DNA of 64,000 bases from Diphasiastrum complanatum (Eukaryota; Streptophyta; Lycopodiopsida; Lycopodiales; Lycopodiaceae), in the NCBI GenBank assembly GCA_029204225.1, contig CM055102.1, positions 51,490,039 to 51,554,038 of the forward strand, read 5' to 3'. The position numbers were made by a program, and so were the translations under genes. The notes under the pieces were generated by a model, which searched no databases, was not told where the DNA came from, and worked only from the letters and a program-made list of their open reading frames with translations. Positions 23,634-34,133 of the stretch are shown piece after piece (the stretch's first letter is position 1; each line of letters starts with the position of its first letter).

Positions 23634-23729
23634 GACATTCCGTGATTATTCTGAAGGTATTGCAGCTTCAAGTGTAAGCTCACTTGCTCGCATGCACTCA
23701 CACACTCTCGCTCTGAAACAAACCCACAC

Positions 23730-24299
23730 ATGGGACGATACAAGCTCTCTCCAGGCAGAATGAAAATGCCCATGTCGACTACATGTTGGTTATCCCTTGT
23801 TGTTGCAATCATTTTATGTTGGCATGCTGCGGATGGAAGCACACCCAAGCGTCCATCATCATTCCAATTCTACATGCGTGACACATTGCAGAACAAAACC
23901 GCGCCAAATCTGAATACTGCATTCATAGTTGGTGCACCTAATGGAAACCTCACCGGTTTCAAATTCGGAGCTGTGGTTGTGTTTGATGATCCTCTAACGG
24001 AAGGACCGGATCTGACCACCAAGCGCATTGGTAGAGGTCAAGGTACATATACTTATGACAATTTTTACAACCCCGGATTTGATGCACTGATGTCATTTTC
24101 AGCGCTCATTGATACTCATCAGTTCAATGGCACTATAAATATGTTCGGAGCTGACAGGCTCACACTACCTACGCGCGATATTTCTGTTGTTGGGGGAACT
24201 GGAGACTTTGAGCTTGCAAGAGGCATTGCTACCATCACCACATTTGTGATTGATGGAGATACTTTTATTGTACGGTTTAAGCTACGTCTCTATTACTAG
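23730..24299 (+). CDS. dirigent protein
   Basis: Intact single-exon gene for a 189-residue protein, close to the usual length for the family. Dirigent proteins are small secreted beta-barrel proteins that guide the stereochemistry of phenoxy-radical coupling in lignan and related phenylpropanoid metabolism in the cell wall; they have no oxidase activity of their own. After a short N-terminal extension there is a hydrophobic signal peptide (about residues 19-33, WLSLVVAIILCWHAA). Then come the family landmarks: FQFYMRDTLQN (45-55), FGAVVVFDDPLTEGPD (79-94), IGRGQGTY (100-107), QFNGTINMFG (131-140) and RDISVVGGTGDFELARGIA (149-167). N-glycosylation sequons are at 55, 73 and 133. Met11, Met13 or Met15 could be the real start, since they give a more typical signal peptide. 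No introns or breaks are seen. Exact substrate and subfamily cannot be told from sequence alone. Confidence 0.93.
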   Translation: MGRYKLSPGRMKMPMSTTCWLSLVVAIILCWHAADGSTPKRPSSFQFYMRDTLQNKTAPNLNTAFIVGAPNGNLTGFKFGAVVVFDDPLTEGPDLTTKRIGRGQGTYTYDNFYNPGFDALMSFSALIDTHQFNGTINMFGADRLTLPTRDISVVGGTGDFELARGIATITTFVIDGDTFIVRFKLRLYY

Positions 24300-24411
24300 G
24301 CGATTTCCATGCCTTCTATTAAAGTTTGCACTCCCAGGTTGCAGATATTAGAAATTTAAAAGCTCGTCCGGGCTAATAATGGCTACGCCAATCAACTCGT
24401 AATAAGATCGT

Positions 24412-24766
24412 AATAAGAGTACCAGTTTCAGCCACTAAACGGTGGATCATTGTCAGATTCCTGACTCCTTTTGAAAATGTAAATTTTACCTTACTACGAA
24501 TAAGAGCGACACTAGTGCCACTCACTAAACGTTAAATCAGGGTCCTAGTCCTGACTTCTTTTGTAAATGGCAATTTTGCCTTCCTGCAGCTGTAAAAGGA
24601 ACAGTGTCAGTCACCAAATGGTAGATCAGAGTCATGTTCTGACTCCTTATGTAGATGGCAAATTTGCCTTACCACATCAATAAGAGCTACAGTGCCAGTC
24701 AATATATGTTATAACAGAGTCATAGTCTTGAATGTTTTTGCAGATGGATGTCTAATAATGGTAGTT
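24412..24766. repeat. four diverged ~90-bp tandem repeats
   Basis: Units start near 24412, 24499, 24593 and 24680 (spacings 87, 94 and 87 bp). Each has an AATAAGAG-like opening, a CAGTCAC-AAA-G step, a GATCAGAGTC-TG-TCCTGACT-CTT step, a TAAATGGCAATTTTGCCTT step, and a short tail. The last unit is the most diverged. The array begins about 110 bp after the dirigent stop codon, so it may lie in the 3' UTR or terminator. I know of no such element. Confidence 0.75.
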
Positions 24767-25690
24767 GTTCAGTTATGCATCTTCTCTTTCTTGCTGTTGC
24801 GTGTTCTTGCTGCCGACGTTAACTCTAATTTCTGAGAGTTCATTGGGGCTATTCCCATGGCAGCAAAAACTGCCGAGGCATGATAGCCTACACGATAGCC
24901 AACAGAAAGCCACCCACAGAAACGCAGTGCCTCCAGGCTTGAATGATCGTGGGGAAACAACCTTTGCAATTTTCACGGTGAATTCATGATATGAAATTTA
25001 GTCGATGATTAACCGCGAAAGTTAATTTGACGAGAGGCTGTCAGACCGACAACAATCAACTGCCATCGGTCTGTGATCTTCTTGTTGAGCTAATTGCTTC
25101 CAATTTTCTGTCTTGCTATCTGCGTGTCGTGCAAATAGATTGTTTCCATTTTTCTTGTTGATCTCAGGTTGTGCTGATTAGAAAGTGTTTGTACATAAAC
25201 CTGAGTATGGGTTAAAACAAAGTAACCTCGAATGCCTATCATCGCAATCAATATTTTGAAGAATGAGTATTTGAGAATTAGAGACTGTCACAGAAAGAAA
25301 AAGAGGAAAAACAACGTTTTTCAGTTGATGATCGATATGAAATGTTTCCTATGGTAAGGGGTACCTCTGCCTAGGATTACAGATTAGAGTATTGGGCTCA
25401 TAGAAAACGTCAGCCCAAAGAACGAGTCTACAGTAGAAATCAACATTATACTTTTGCATCGTGAGATGTATTGAACGTTGGGAAGTATTATATCAGAATG
25501 TGATCTTCGAGCTACCCCACTCTATTTGAGAGAGTCAACGGTTTGAGTAAAGTCGTGGAACTAATTTGAACGCGGTTTAAATGATCACAATAATGATATT
25601 TCCTTTAAGATTATAACAACCAAGTCCCAGCTCTAGAAGTTCAAATCCAAATATCTATACGAGTCACAAGTGAGTGATGCTACATACTGA
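24767..25690. other. no recognisable gene
   Basis: Several overlapping frames at 24765-24989 on both strands lack homology and codon consistency. The rest is AT-rich, with no conserved motif, up to the copia relic. Confidence 0.5.
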
Positions 25691-25694
25691 AAAA

Positions 25695-27126
25695 TAGCAT
25701 CTTGCTTTTCAGCTAATTGCTTCTTGAGACTTTATTACTAGGATAGTCTAGATCAAGAAAAGTAGAATGTTTAGACATTTGTTGTATAGCAGCATAATTC
25801 AAGTGATCAAGTCTATAATGCCAAAGTAAACTTTTATTTGCTTGAATAGAAATACTGAGCACCTGACTAGACCCTAAACCCTAAACCCTAAACCCTAAAC
25901 CCTAAACCCTAAACCCTAAATCCATGCCTCTTTTAGAGTGCTAGGATCTTGCTTGTCCTATCAACTACTTTGCACTGATCACATTCGAATTCTACGTTAT
26001 GTCCTAGATCTGTGATTCTGCTTATAGAGAGCAAATTCGTAGATAAATTGGGTACATATAGGACTTTAGAAAGTAGCATAGATTGATCATTTGCAAAGCT
26101 CAATCTCACGATACCTTCACCTTTAATAGCTTATGTGCTATTATCGCCAAGGTGAACGTATTTGTTGGTACTGTAGGGTGTACAGGACTCGAAACAGCCA
26201 ATGAGGCTGGTCATATGCTGAGTGACACCAAAATTCAGGAACCAAGAACTATCGTTGGATGCTCCTTCATGATCTGCTTCTTGAATGGGCTGTGGAGCTT
26301 CTGTAGCTGCATTGGCCACTTGATTCGACTGTCCCTTGCTGTTGTTCTTAGCTTGTAGTATCCGGCAATCTTGAATCTCATGGTTGTTTCGTTTGCAGTA
26401 TCATCAGAATAGCTTTTTCTTTGTCTGTGGATTGTTCTTTTTGTTGGGTTGGTTTCTGGGCTTGCTTTGATTGCTTCAGGCCTTTCTTCTTCTTCTGCTT
26501 AGTCGCGCCTTTGTTGGTGTACAAGGCGTGAGAATCAGTTGAGGAACTAGGGGCTTCATTCCTCTGTGTGTCTTTCTGCAACAACATTGTGATGACTCTT
26601 GAAAGAGTCGGCTTTGGATGTGTTGTGATGATCATCACCCAGTTGTCGTATGAGCTTGGCAAACCTGTAACCAGTTGCATCACTGCATCTTGATCGTCTA
26701 TGACAGATCCGACAGTGGCCATTTGCTTCAGCAGGTTCTTGAATTGGTTGATATGATTCTACAAGGAATCACCATTCACCATCTTGAGGGAGTAAAATTT
26801 CTGCCTGAGATATAGCTTGGAAGCTATATCTCGCACTTCATATAACATGCTCAAGATGTCCTAGACTTCTTTGGATGTCTGCCTTCGGATACATGGCCGA
26901 TCTGAGAATCCGAAATGTTGAGGATGATCAGCGTGAATGCCTTTCCATCCTTCAGCTTCCATCTGGAGATTGCTGCGTCGTCAGCTTCGAGTTTCCCTTC
27001 TGTACCTGTAACAACGTCATACAACTCCTTAGCCATTAGCATTGTTTTCATCTTAAATTTCTATAGATGGTAATTGGTTCCATCAAGCTTGTCCATGATA
27101 GGACTAGCTTTCTCTTGGGAATCCAT
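25695..27126 (-). pseudogene. Ty1/copia Gag-protease relic split by telomeric repeat
   Basis: Minus strand from ATG 27126. Gag opening has PIMDKLDGTNYHL then a stop, KFKMKTMLMAKELYDVVTG and WKLKDGKAFTLI. After frameshifts comes 26722-26378, with QLVTGLPSSYDNWVM and a lysine/glutamine-rich linker. Next is the protease region in 26319-26131 (WFLNFGVTQHMTS, where the usual catalytic DSGA has become NFGV, then CTPYSTNKYVHLGDNST) and YVPNLSTNLLSI. At 25920-25872 the frame is interrupted by seven telomeric units. Beyond them GAG_pre-integrase resumes (SLLWHYRLDHLNYAAIQQMS, PSNKVSRSN) and ends near 25695. Integrase core, RT and RNase H are lacking. It has many breaks, so it is dead. A PBS and a candidate LTR sit upstream at 27271-28457. 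Confidence 0.8.
25872..25920. repeat. interstitial telomeric repeat (CCCTAAA)x7
   Basis: Exactly seven perfect CCCTAAA units (49 bp), the plant telomere unit, lying inside a copia reading frame. No degenerate units flank it. Confidence 0.97.
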
Positions 27127-27270
27127 GTGGAAGATTAGTCTAGGTGATAGGAATAACTATCAATGACTTAAGTATGAAAATCTGGTGCAAAATTACAGAA
27201 CAAGAAGACAATTACTCTATCGGCTAGTAGAGTCTTGTTACTGTGGAAGCTTATCAGGCTATAGAGCTTA

Positions 27271-27282
27271 GCTCTGATACCA
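27271..27282 (-). promoter_or_regulatory. primer binding site
   Basis: Minus strand TGGTATCAGAGC, a perfect tRNA-Met PBS, directly inside the candidate 5' LTR edge at 27283 and about 145 bp upstream of the gag ATG. Confidence 0.85.
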
Positions 27283-28457
27283 TGTTGGAAAGAGGGGTGT
27301 GAAAAAAATAACTCGAAAAGAAACGAACACGAAAAGAAATGAACTCGAAACTGAAAAAAAACGAAGTCTAATGGAAAATGTTCGTGCGTAGCAGAATAAG
27401 CTATCTCACTCTTTCCTCAAGCATGACTACATCTATCAGTCTCAAACAGAACATTAGTGATAGAAATCACGTTCGATCTGATTACGTAGCCAAACATTAA
27501 GCATCGAAACATCAGAAAGATAATTTGTCGTGAACAACTAAACAAATTATTAGTCGCGAATTATTCGTGAAGAACTAGACTGATAATAATTCGCGAAGAG
27601 CAAACTACCAGATTAAGTAATAAGAGAGTCAGACAGAATGTAGAAAAGCATTGCAATATTGACACAACGCAGAACAAACAGAGCTGTAATCAGAAGTATA
27701 ACGAAATATACAGGTCAATAATGCAGGTGAGCACAAAACAATTTCGGACGTAACCGCGGGCTTCACAAAGCTAATCACACAATCTGTAAAGGTGATAAAC
27801 CTATCATTGACAATACATTTAGAAGAAAGAATCAATACGTAAAAGCATCTACGGTGTTCGTCTCTGATTAACAGTGATGTTTCATTCTCTCTCTTCTATT
27901 ATGATGTCGTTCTGATACACTTTTGATGTTGTTTCCATACGTTGAATATGCAGATGGTATTCAATATATATATACATAATTTTTATAGGTGTGCAGAGAT
28001 GAAGAAAATACAAAAGTGGTTGTGTTGTCTGTGGGAGATCGTGGGTGGCTGTTGTTGTTGTCAAATCTGATTGTACAGTGCATGGGATGAGCGTGAGAAG
28101 GCCGCGATGTCAGCCTTTGCTAAAATTAATGTTGATGAAAATGCGAAAAATGCGACACTCTGACAAATGCCTTAAGAATTGATTTACAGGGTACCTTCGC
28201 TTTTCTATAAGGGAACCTTTAGCATTTGTATAATAGTGTTGCCTTTTTCGCCTGTCACAAATCACGTGTAAAAACGCAGTGTCACCTTTTTCGCCTGTGA
28301 AAATTTACTTGTATTTATGCAGACAGTCGCGTCTTTTTGGCCTGACTTATTTTACATGTTAATATGCAGATTGTGTGACAACACAAGTAAAATACAACAG
28401 CATGAATGGAGGAAGATTAACATAGGATTTAGGAGAGTAAAGGAGATAAATCCAACA
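27283..28457 (-). repeat. candidate 5' LTR of the telomere-interrupted copia
   Basis: Begins TGTTGGA next to the PBS and can end TCCAACA at 28457, a perfect 7-bp inverted terminus, giving about 1.17 kb. A TATATATATA run at about 27962-27976 would place the minus-strand transcription start near the middle. TTCGCGAATTATTCGTGAA motifs recall the LTRs at 17.2-19.3 kb. No second copy is present and the outer edge is a best guess. Confidence 0.5.
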
Positions 28458-28837
28458 TTTTTCACATTGGAATACAAAATACTAACCTTTTTTTAGAATA
28501 TACTAGCACTTAACTGAGAAGTAGTGTCTAACACTGGCCGTTGAGAAGTAGATGCTCAACAAACACTGATTAGGATCAGTAAAACATTGGCTGAATCACT
28601 GCAAAAGAGATTCTGGGAAAAAGAATCTTAGCAAACATTGGCGTCCTTTGCCATTGCCAATCTTCTTGACTTTAGAACAAAGAAGTCGATTTTTTTCAAG
28701 CCCATTCTACAGTTCTTGCTCACTACTGATTGTTTGCTTGATGTCCTGCATTTCATCATTTTCCCAAGCACGCATTCTATATTTTTGTTTGTTAGATCGC
28801 GCTTGCTTCATAACGACCCTACTGACCATTCAGCTCT

Positions 28838-29640
28838 GTGCAATTTTTTTTTAGTTTCTCAATTTTTTTTGCATTTTTCGAGATTTTTCAATTTTTTTTT
28901 AATTTTCACAGTTTCCATCCGCCGCCGTGCAACCAACGACCACTACTTGAAACAAAAAAAAATTGTTCGACAATTGCATCCGCCGTTTTTCTCAGTTTCG
29001 TATTTTCTACTTTTCGAGTTTTTGAGATCTTAGCCTTTTGTTTCCATCCGACGAATTTTGAAATATTTCCTACTTTTGGAGTTTATTGCAATTTTTGAAT
29101 TGTTGTTTTAGAAAATTTCCATCCGACGTGCATCCGACGACCATTTAACGAAAACAATATGTCCGCGATGATTGCGCCTAACGAATTTTTCGAGTCTATC
29201 GGAATTTTTCTAGTTGTTCATGATTTTTTTAAGTTTTTCGAAATTTTTTGATTTTCTAGTTTTTTTTCAAAGAAATTGTGTTTCCCCGATGAACTGTCCA
29301 ACAAGGCTTTCTCTAACGATTGCATTCGACGACTTGCAAATAACAAACTCTTTCTGACGATTGCATCCGACGATTTTTCAGAATTTTCAACATTCTCGGA
29401 TTTTCCAAATTTTTCGATTTTCTAGTAATTTTTTGAGTTTCTCAGAAATTTATCAAGTTACCCGAGTTTTCAAAATTTTTGAGTTTCCCGAGTTTTTAAA
29501 ATTTTCGAGTTTATTTTTTGAGTTTATTTTTCAAGTTTTTTCAATTTTTGAATTTTTTTTGAACTTTTTCAAATTTTCGAGTTTCTGACATTTTTTTTTG
29601 AGTTTTTTCATAATTTTTTTGAGTTTTTTGAAATTTCAAC
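28838..29640 (+). other. T-rich leader with recurring CCGACGA motif
   Basis: About 800 bp dominated by TTTTTT with TTTCGAGTTTTT-like phrases. At least six CATCCGACGA/CATCCGCCG-type motifs recur at irregular spacing. It lies directly upstream of a gypsy gag, so it is probably the 5' leader or LTR of that element. The phenylalanine-rich frames it contains are low-complexity artefacts. Confidence 0.55.
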
Positions 29641-29652
29641 GAGCTTTGCTTG

Positions 29653-29692
29653 GATTTCGATAGATCCTTTTTATAGAATTTCTATCGAAATC
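29653..29692. repeat. 12-bp stem hairpin in gypsy leader
   Basis: GATTTCGATAGA (29653-29664) and TCTATCGAAATC (29681-29692) form a perfect 12-bp stem with a 16-nt loop, about 90 bp upstream of the gag ATG. A leader RNA structure (packaging or dimerisation) is possible but unproven. Confidence 0.6.
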
Positions 29693-29779
29693 TAATTCTA
29701 TTCTGAGGTCCTGTCAATCACATATTTCAAAAAATATCAAAAAACAAATAAAACAACAAAAAGAGTTGAACCAATTCTC

Positions 29780-30436
29780 ATGGCCAACTTACCAGAAGAA
29801 TTTTTGGATGAATTTACACCGACCAATCATCTAAATGATGAGAACAATCCCTATCACCTTAGATCTCAAGCAAATCAAGATCCTGGACCATCCGAGTGGA
29901 GACCCAATCAATCTAAAAATCCTAATGATCAACTTGTTCAACATGCTCACCATATCGCTTGATCCGATAAACGAACACCTCGTTTAGAATTACTAAAGTT
30001 TGATGGTAATTTGGACCGTCATCGATTTTTACAAGTCTTTGAGAATGCATGCGAAGTATATGGATAATGCACTGACAATGCAAAAGTCCAGCTTTTTTCA
30101 ATGACCATGGTAGATAAGGCATGAGAGTGATTTTTTACCCTCGATCGTGATAATCGACAAGATTGGTCAGAGTTGAAAGAGTCTTTCATTAAATGCTTTC
30201 AACCTTTCAAACTCACCGAAAGCTCCTTTGTATGCCTTAGTAATATAAAAATAAAAAAGATGAACGTGTACATGACTATATTGAGCGCTTCAGGCATCTT
30301 AGAAGTCAAGTCCAAGAACAACCAATTGATAAAATGTTGATCATATGATTTATACTTGGCCTTCCAAGACGCATCCAAAAAGAGCTTAAACCGAGCGAAG
30401 AGTATATTACTCTTAAGTCTACTATGTCCGATGCTT
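29780..30436 (+). pseudogene. Ty3/gypsy Gag fragment
   Basis: Starts at ATG 29780 (MANLPEEFLDEF). After a 60-codon open stretch it continues, past a stop, as PRLELLKFDGNLDRHRFLQVFENACEVYG, VQLFSMTMVDKA, FFTLDRDNRQDWSELKESFIKCFQPF and then, in a shifted frame, RVHDYIERFRHLRSQVQEQ, FILGLPRRIQKELKPSEEYI. This is the retrotransposon Gag domain of Ty3/gypsy elements, which builds the particle core. Stops near 29960, 30065, 30122 and 30130 and one frameshift near 30255 kill it. It ends at about 30436, where a copia relic of opposite strand begins. The zinc knuckle and all of Pol are missing. Confidence 0.8.
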
Positions 30437-30443
30437 GACTAAT

Positions 30444-32197
30444 TCATATTGATTGACATACATCCGATGACCATCTTCCTATCTTACATCTGATGCTATA
30501 TCCCATGGTTAGTATACTAAGAAAGTGATCATACACCATAGCTTTAGAAGTAAGAAGATATAACCATGTATATCTTGTGAAATCATCAATAAATGTCTCA
30601 AAGCAAGTGGCTTTCTTGTGTGATTTTGCGATTGCACAAGCCTCACATGGCTTGATATCCTTGGGAAGACTCTTTGGTAAGCCAATAGCCTTGGCTTCTT
30701 TGATCATAGAAAGCATGGATTTGTAGTTGGGATGTCCCAACCTCCTATGCCATAATTCCTCCTTGGAAAGCTTTGTCACATAAGCAATATCACAACTCTC
30801 TCTTGGATCAAGCTTGTATATGCCTCCAAATCTTGATCCATGTGCAAGGATCTCATCATTTCTCTTGATATACAAGTATCAATATTGAATTTCACATCAA
30901 GGCCACCATCAAGAAGTTAACCAACACTTATGAGGTTCTTTGTAAGATTAGGCACAAAAAGAACCTTGTAGAGAGCAAGAACTTTGGAGGATGAGGTCAT
31001 CAAGGGAATACTTCCTATGCCTTCAATATTGCATTCTTGGTCATTTGTTGTATAGATAGTCTTCTTAGCTCCTCTCCATAAGGCATAATAGATGTGGACT
31101 CTTTGGAGCTACACATATGTGAAGATGCTCCACTATCAATGTACCAAGATCCATCCTTCTTGAAAGGTTTGGATGAAAAACTAGAGGCCATAAGAGATCC
31201 CTCTCCATCACTTGCAATAGAGTCTTCTTTCTCATTTGAAAGGTTGGCTTGCTTGAACCGATTCTTGTTCTTGAAGCAATTTGTAGCATAGTGACCCTTC
31301 TTGCCACAAAAAAAACATTTTATGTTCTTCTTCTTCTTTGAGGTAGAAGCATGAGAGGAATCATCCTCCTCTCCATCTTGATCTTTTGGTTTGTCCTTGG
31401 AGAAGTGTTGGTGTTGCCACAAAAGAAACATTTGATATTCTTCTTCTTCTTTGAGGTAGAAGCATGAGAAGAATCCTCCTCCTCTCCATCTTGGTCTTTA
31501 TCTTTTGGTTTGTCCTTGGAAAAATGTTGGTGTTGCTTTTGCTCCTCCCTTTGTGCTTGGCAAAAAGAGCTTGGCCATCACCATTATGATTGAGTGATAA
31601 TTTGTCCATCCTTAATAGCTTGTTCTCATGCCTTGATTCTTCAACTATTAGCACTCCTTGCAAAGCCTCCAAAGTAGGTAGATCCTCCTTGATAGCATAT
31701 GATTGGACAAGGTTCTCATACTCATCTCTCAAGCCATTAAGTATGACTTGGACTAGCTCCCTTTGCTTTATAGAATCTCCAATACAAGCAAGCTCCCTAT
31801 GAGTATCTTTCACTCTCAAAACATAATTAGTGGCACTCTCATCACTCTTTTGAGAACTTTGGAAGGTTTTATTTCTAAGAGTGAGGAGTCTTGAGGTATT
31901 CTTGGCCTCATAGATTGCTTTGAGAGTATCTCAAGCATCCTTGGCCAAAGTGAAAGCACCAATCTCCCTCAAAATGTCATTGGAGACATTCATTTTGATA
32001 TAATAGAGAGCCATCCTAGCTCTCTTCTTATACTTTTGTACTTCTTGAAGGATTTGAGGATCCTTCTCAATCCCAAGTACAATGTCCATCACATCATGGA
32101 GTGTTAGGATAGACTCCATTCTAACCTTCCAAATAGAATAGTTGGAGGTAGATAGCCTTTCACTAGATTCCAATAGAAAGGAACCCATAGATGACAT
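30444..32197 (-). pseudogene. Ty1/copia Gag-protease-integrase relic
   Basis: Minus strand from ATG 32197: MSSMGSFLLESSERLSTSNYSIWKVRMESI (Gag start), MALYYIKMNVSNDILREIG, then a stop, LRNKTFQSSQ, NYVLRVKDTHRELACIGD, VILNGLRDEYENLVQSYA and EALQGVLIVEESR. A tandem duplication (31304-31535) throws the frame off before the zinc knuckle CFFCGKKGHYATNC. The protease motif WYIDSGASSHM follows with its Asp intact. YVPNLTKNLISVG-like sequence, ELWHRRLGHPNYKSM, CEACAIAKSHKK (the zinc-binding HHCC region) and FIDDFTRYTWLYLL at the start of the integrase core come next. It ends near 30444. RT and RNase H are missing. The Gag resembles that of the intact element at 50.5-54.4 kb, so these are related lineages. 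Confidence 0.85.
31304..31535. repeat. tandem duplication inside copia gag
   Basis: 31304-31416 (113 bp) and 31417-31535 (119 bp) are near-identical, each running from CCACAAAA-AAACATTT through GAGGTAGAAGCATGAGA to GAA-TGTTGGTGTTG. The segment codes for the Gag linker and half of the zinc knuckle. The copies differ by six bases in length plus substitutions. Confidence 0.9.
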
Positions 32198-32352
32198 AAA
32201 ATAGTGAAGACTCCTTGTGAATTGGACAATAAGATGTTGTTTTCTCTCTCACTATAGGATCCAAAAAGGGTGTGCTACCAACTCCTATGCAAGATCTTGC
32301 AACAAAATGTGAGATGGACCTCACTAGCTTTTTCAATCTCTCTTGAACTAGA

Positions 32353-34133
32353 TCAATCTCTCATCAATTGATGGAGAATAGGCAAAGTTTGGGTCAAGGT
32401 ATCTTTGGCACGTGTGAAACAATGTGGCAGTTGGATTAACCACAATCTTCTTCGCTGCTTTTCAAACAAAGCTTTACTTAGTGGCTTTGTAAAGATATCA
32501 GTTGTCATTTCCTCTGTGGGTAGATCACTTTCTATTATGTATTTTGTCTCATCAAATTTAACATCTCGAACAACTTTTATCTTGCCAGTTTCGGGTACAT
32601 AAACACGATAATATGATGAATGTAACTTGAATCCTACTAGAAAGCCTTGTTCTGTCTTTTCATCAAGTTTCTTTCTCAGCTTATCTGGTATGTGCATATA
32701 CACTCCACATCCAAATGTTCAAACATGTGCAAGATTTGGCTTCGACTTCCACCATATCTCATGAGGAGTTTTATCTGGTATTTGAGATTTCAGAATACGA
32801 TTCTGAAGATGATTTGATGTAGCCACTGCTTCTGCCCACAATTGTTTTGGTGCTTTCGCATGAGCCATCATACACCTTGCAGCTTCCATAAGTGTACAAT
32901 TCCTTCGTTCAGCTATTCCATTGTGCTGAGGTGTGTAAGATGCAGTCTTCGTGTGCATAATACCTCGATCAGTATAGTAAGCTTTGAATTCGTTGGAAAT
33001 GTATTCACCTCCATGATCTGTGCAGATTTGCTTCAGCTTATTGCCTGTCTGCTTTTCAGTCCAATTCGTCTACTCAATGAATTTCTTGAAAGCTTTAGAT
33101 TTGGTACAAATAAAGTATACTACAACAAACTTGCTGAAGTAATCAATAAATGTTATGAAGTATTTTGCATCACCCAATGACAATACTCCAAATGGTCCAC
33201 AAATATCTGAATGCACAATTTCAAGTACCTTAGTTGCTTTATAAACATCCTTACTGAAAGGTGTTCTAGTCATCTTGCCTTTAAGACAGGATTCGCAGGT
33301 AGTTCGAATATCTCTGCTTTTGATTTTGACTCTTTAAATTCTCTGACTTCTATTGGCTTGGTACAAGGCTTCCATGTTCACATGACATAGCCTTTTGTGC
33401 CAGAGTACATCTTTTGATTCCTGAGTTTGATTGACTTGTTTGAATGTTCAGGTGATACAAATTTCCTTCTCTACTGCCTTTAGCAACCAGGTTATCAGAA
33501 TCTTCTTTAAACAATTTACAAGAGTTCTTTGTGAAGGTTACTGACATGCCTGTGTCGACTATCTTAGCTACAGATAGAAGATCTTTATCAAGAGTAGGGA
33601 CATAGATAACTTCCTCCAGTTTCTTGTCTCCCTGATTCGTGTCTAGCCATAATACACCAGTTCCATCAACCACGTATTTAGAACCGTCTCCAAGTATAAT
33701 GGATCTCGAATAGTTCGTCTTCTTGTACTCAAAAAATTTGTTTTGAGAAAACAAAATGTGAGGTGGCTCTTGAATCAAATACTACTTCTCGAATTGAATT
33801 AGATGAACAACATAGATCAGTACTAACATAAGCTGCTGAATTCCTTGTTGCCCTATCTTCTGCTGCTTTGGAGCATTCTACTTTGTCTTCGACATAGTTT
33901 GAATCTGAAGGTTTGCTTCTATTCTGCTGCTTTTTGTTTCTGGGATTCTGATAACGGTCTATTGCTGTATGACCCCGTTTATGACAATGAATGCATTCAA
34001 TCTTTGGATTTAGCCAACACTTTTCTTCTGTGTGACCTAGATGACTCCCTCTTAAACTTAGACTTCTTAGAGGATTTATTCTTCTGAGTAAATAGAGCAT
34101 TTTCGGAATCACCATTGTTGTCATAAAGTTCAC
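32353..34133 (-). pseudogene. Ty1/copia relic, integrase joined to RNase H tail
   Basis: Minus strand. From 34133 it reads a gag end with a knuckle-like CIHCHKRGHTAIDR (last Cys replaced by Arg) and protease VVFDSRATSHF (DSGA has become DSRA). Then DGTGVLWLDTNQGDKKLEE, YVPTLDKDLLSVAKI, CLKGKMTRTPFS, GDAKYFITFIDYFSKFVVVYF, the HGGEYISNEF region, YTPQHNGIAERRNCTLMEAARCMMAHAKAPKQLW and HIPDKLRKKLDEKTEQGFLVGF can be read. In the open frame 32703-32353 the integrase end KVVRDVKFDETKYIIESDL runs directly into PTEEMTTDIFTKPLSKALFEKQRRRL, the tail of RNase H. All of RT and most of RNase H have been deleted. Frameshifts near 33380 and 33070 and a stop near 32720 add further damage. Confidence 0.85.

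Noticed and set aside
25872-25920. Telomeric tract as a sign of a chromosome end
   Set aside because: Only seven units, flanked on both sides by the same copia coding sequence, so it is interstitial.
27271-27282. TGGTATCAGAGC sites taken as tRNA gene pieces
   Set aside because: Each lies at an LTR edge and is 12-15 bp long, as expected for primer binding sites; no cloverleaf or A/B box sequence nearby.
28638-29588. Phe-rich plus-strand frames
   Set aside because: Low-complexity translation of a T-rich gypsy leader with no conserved motif.
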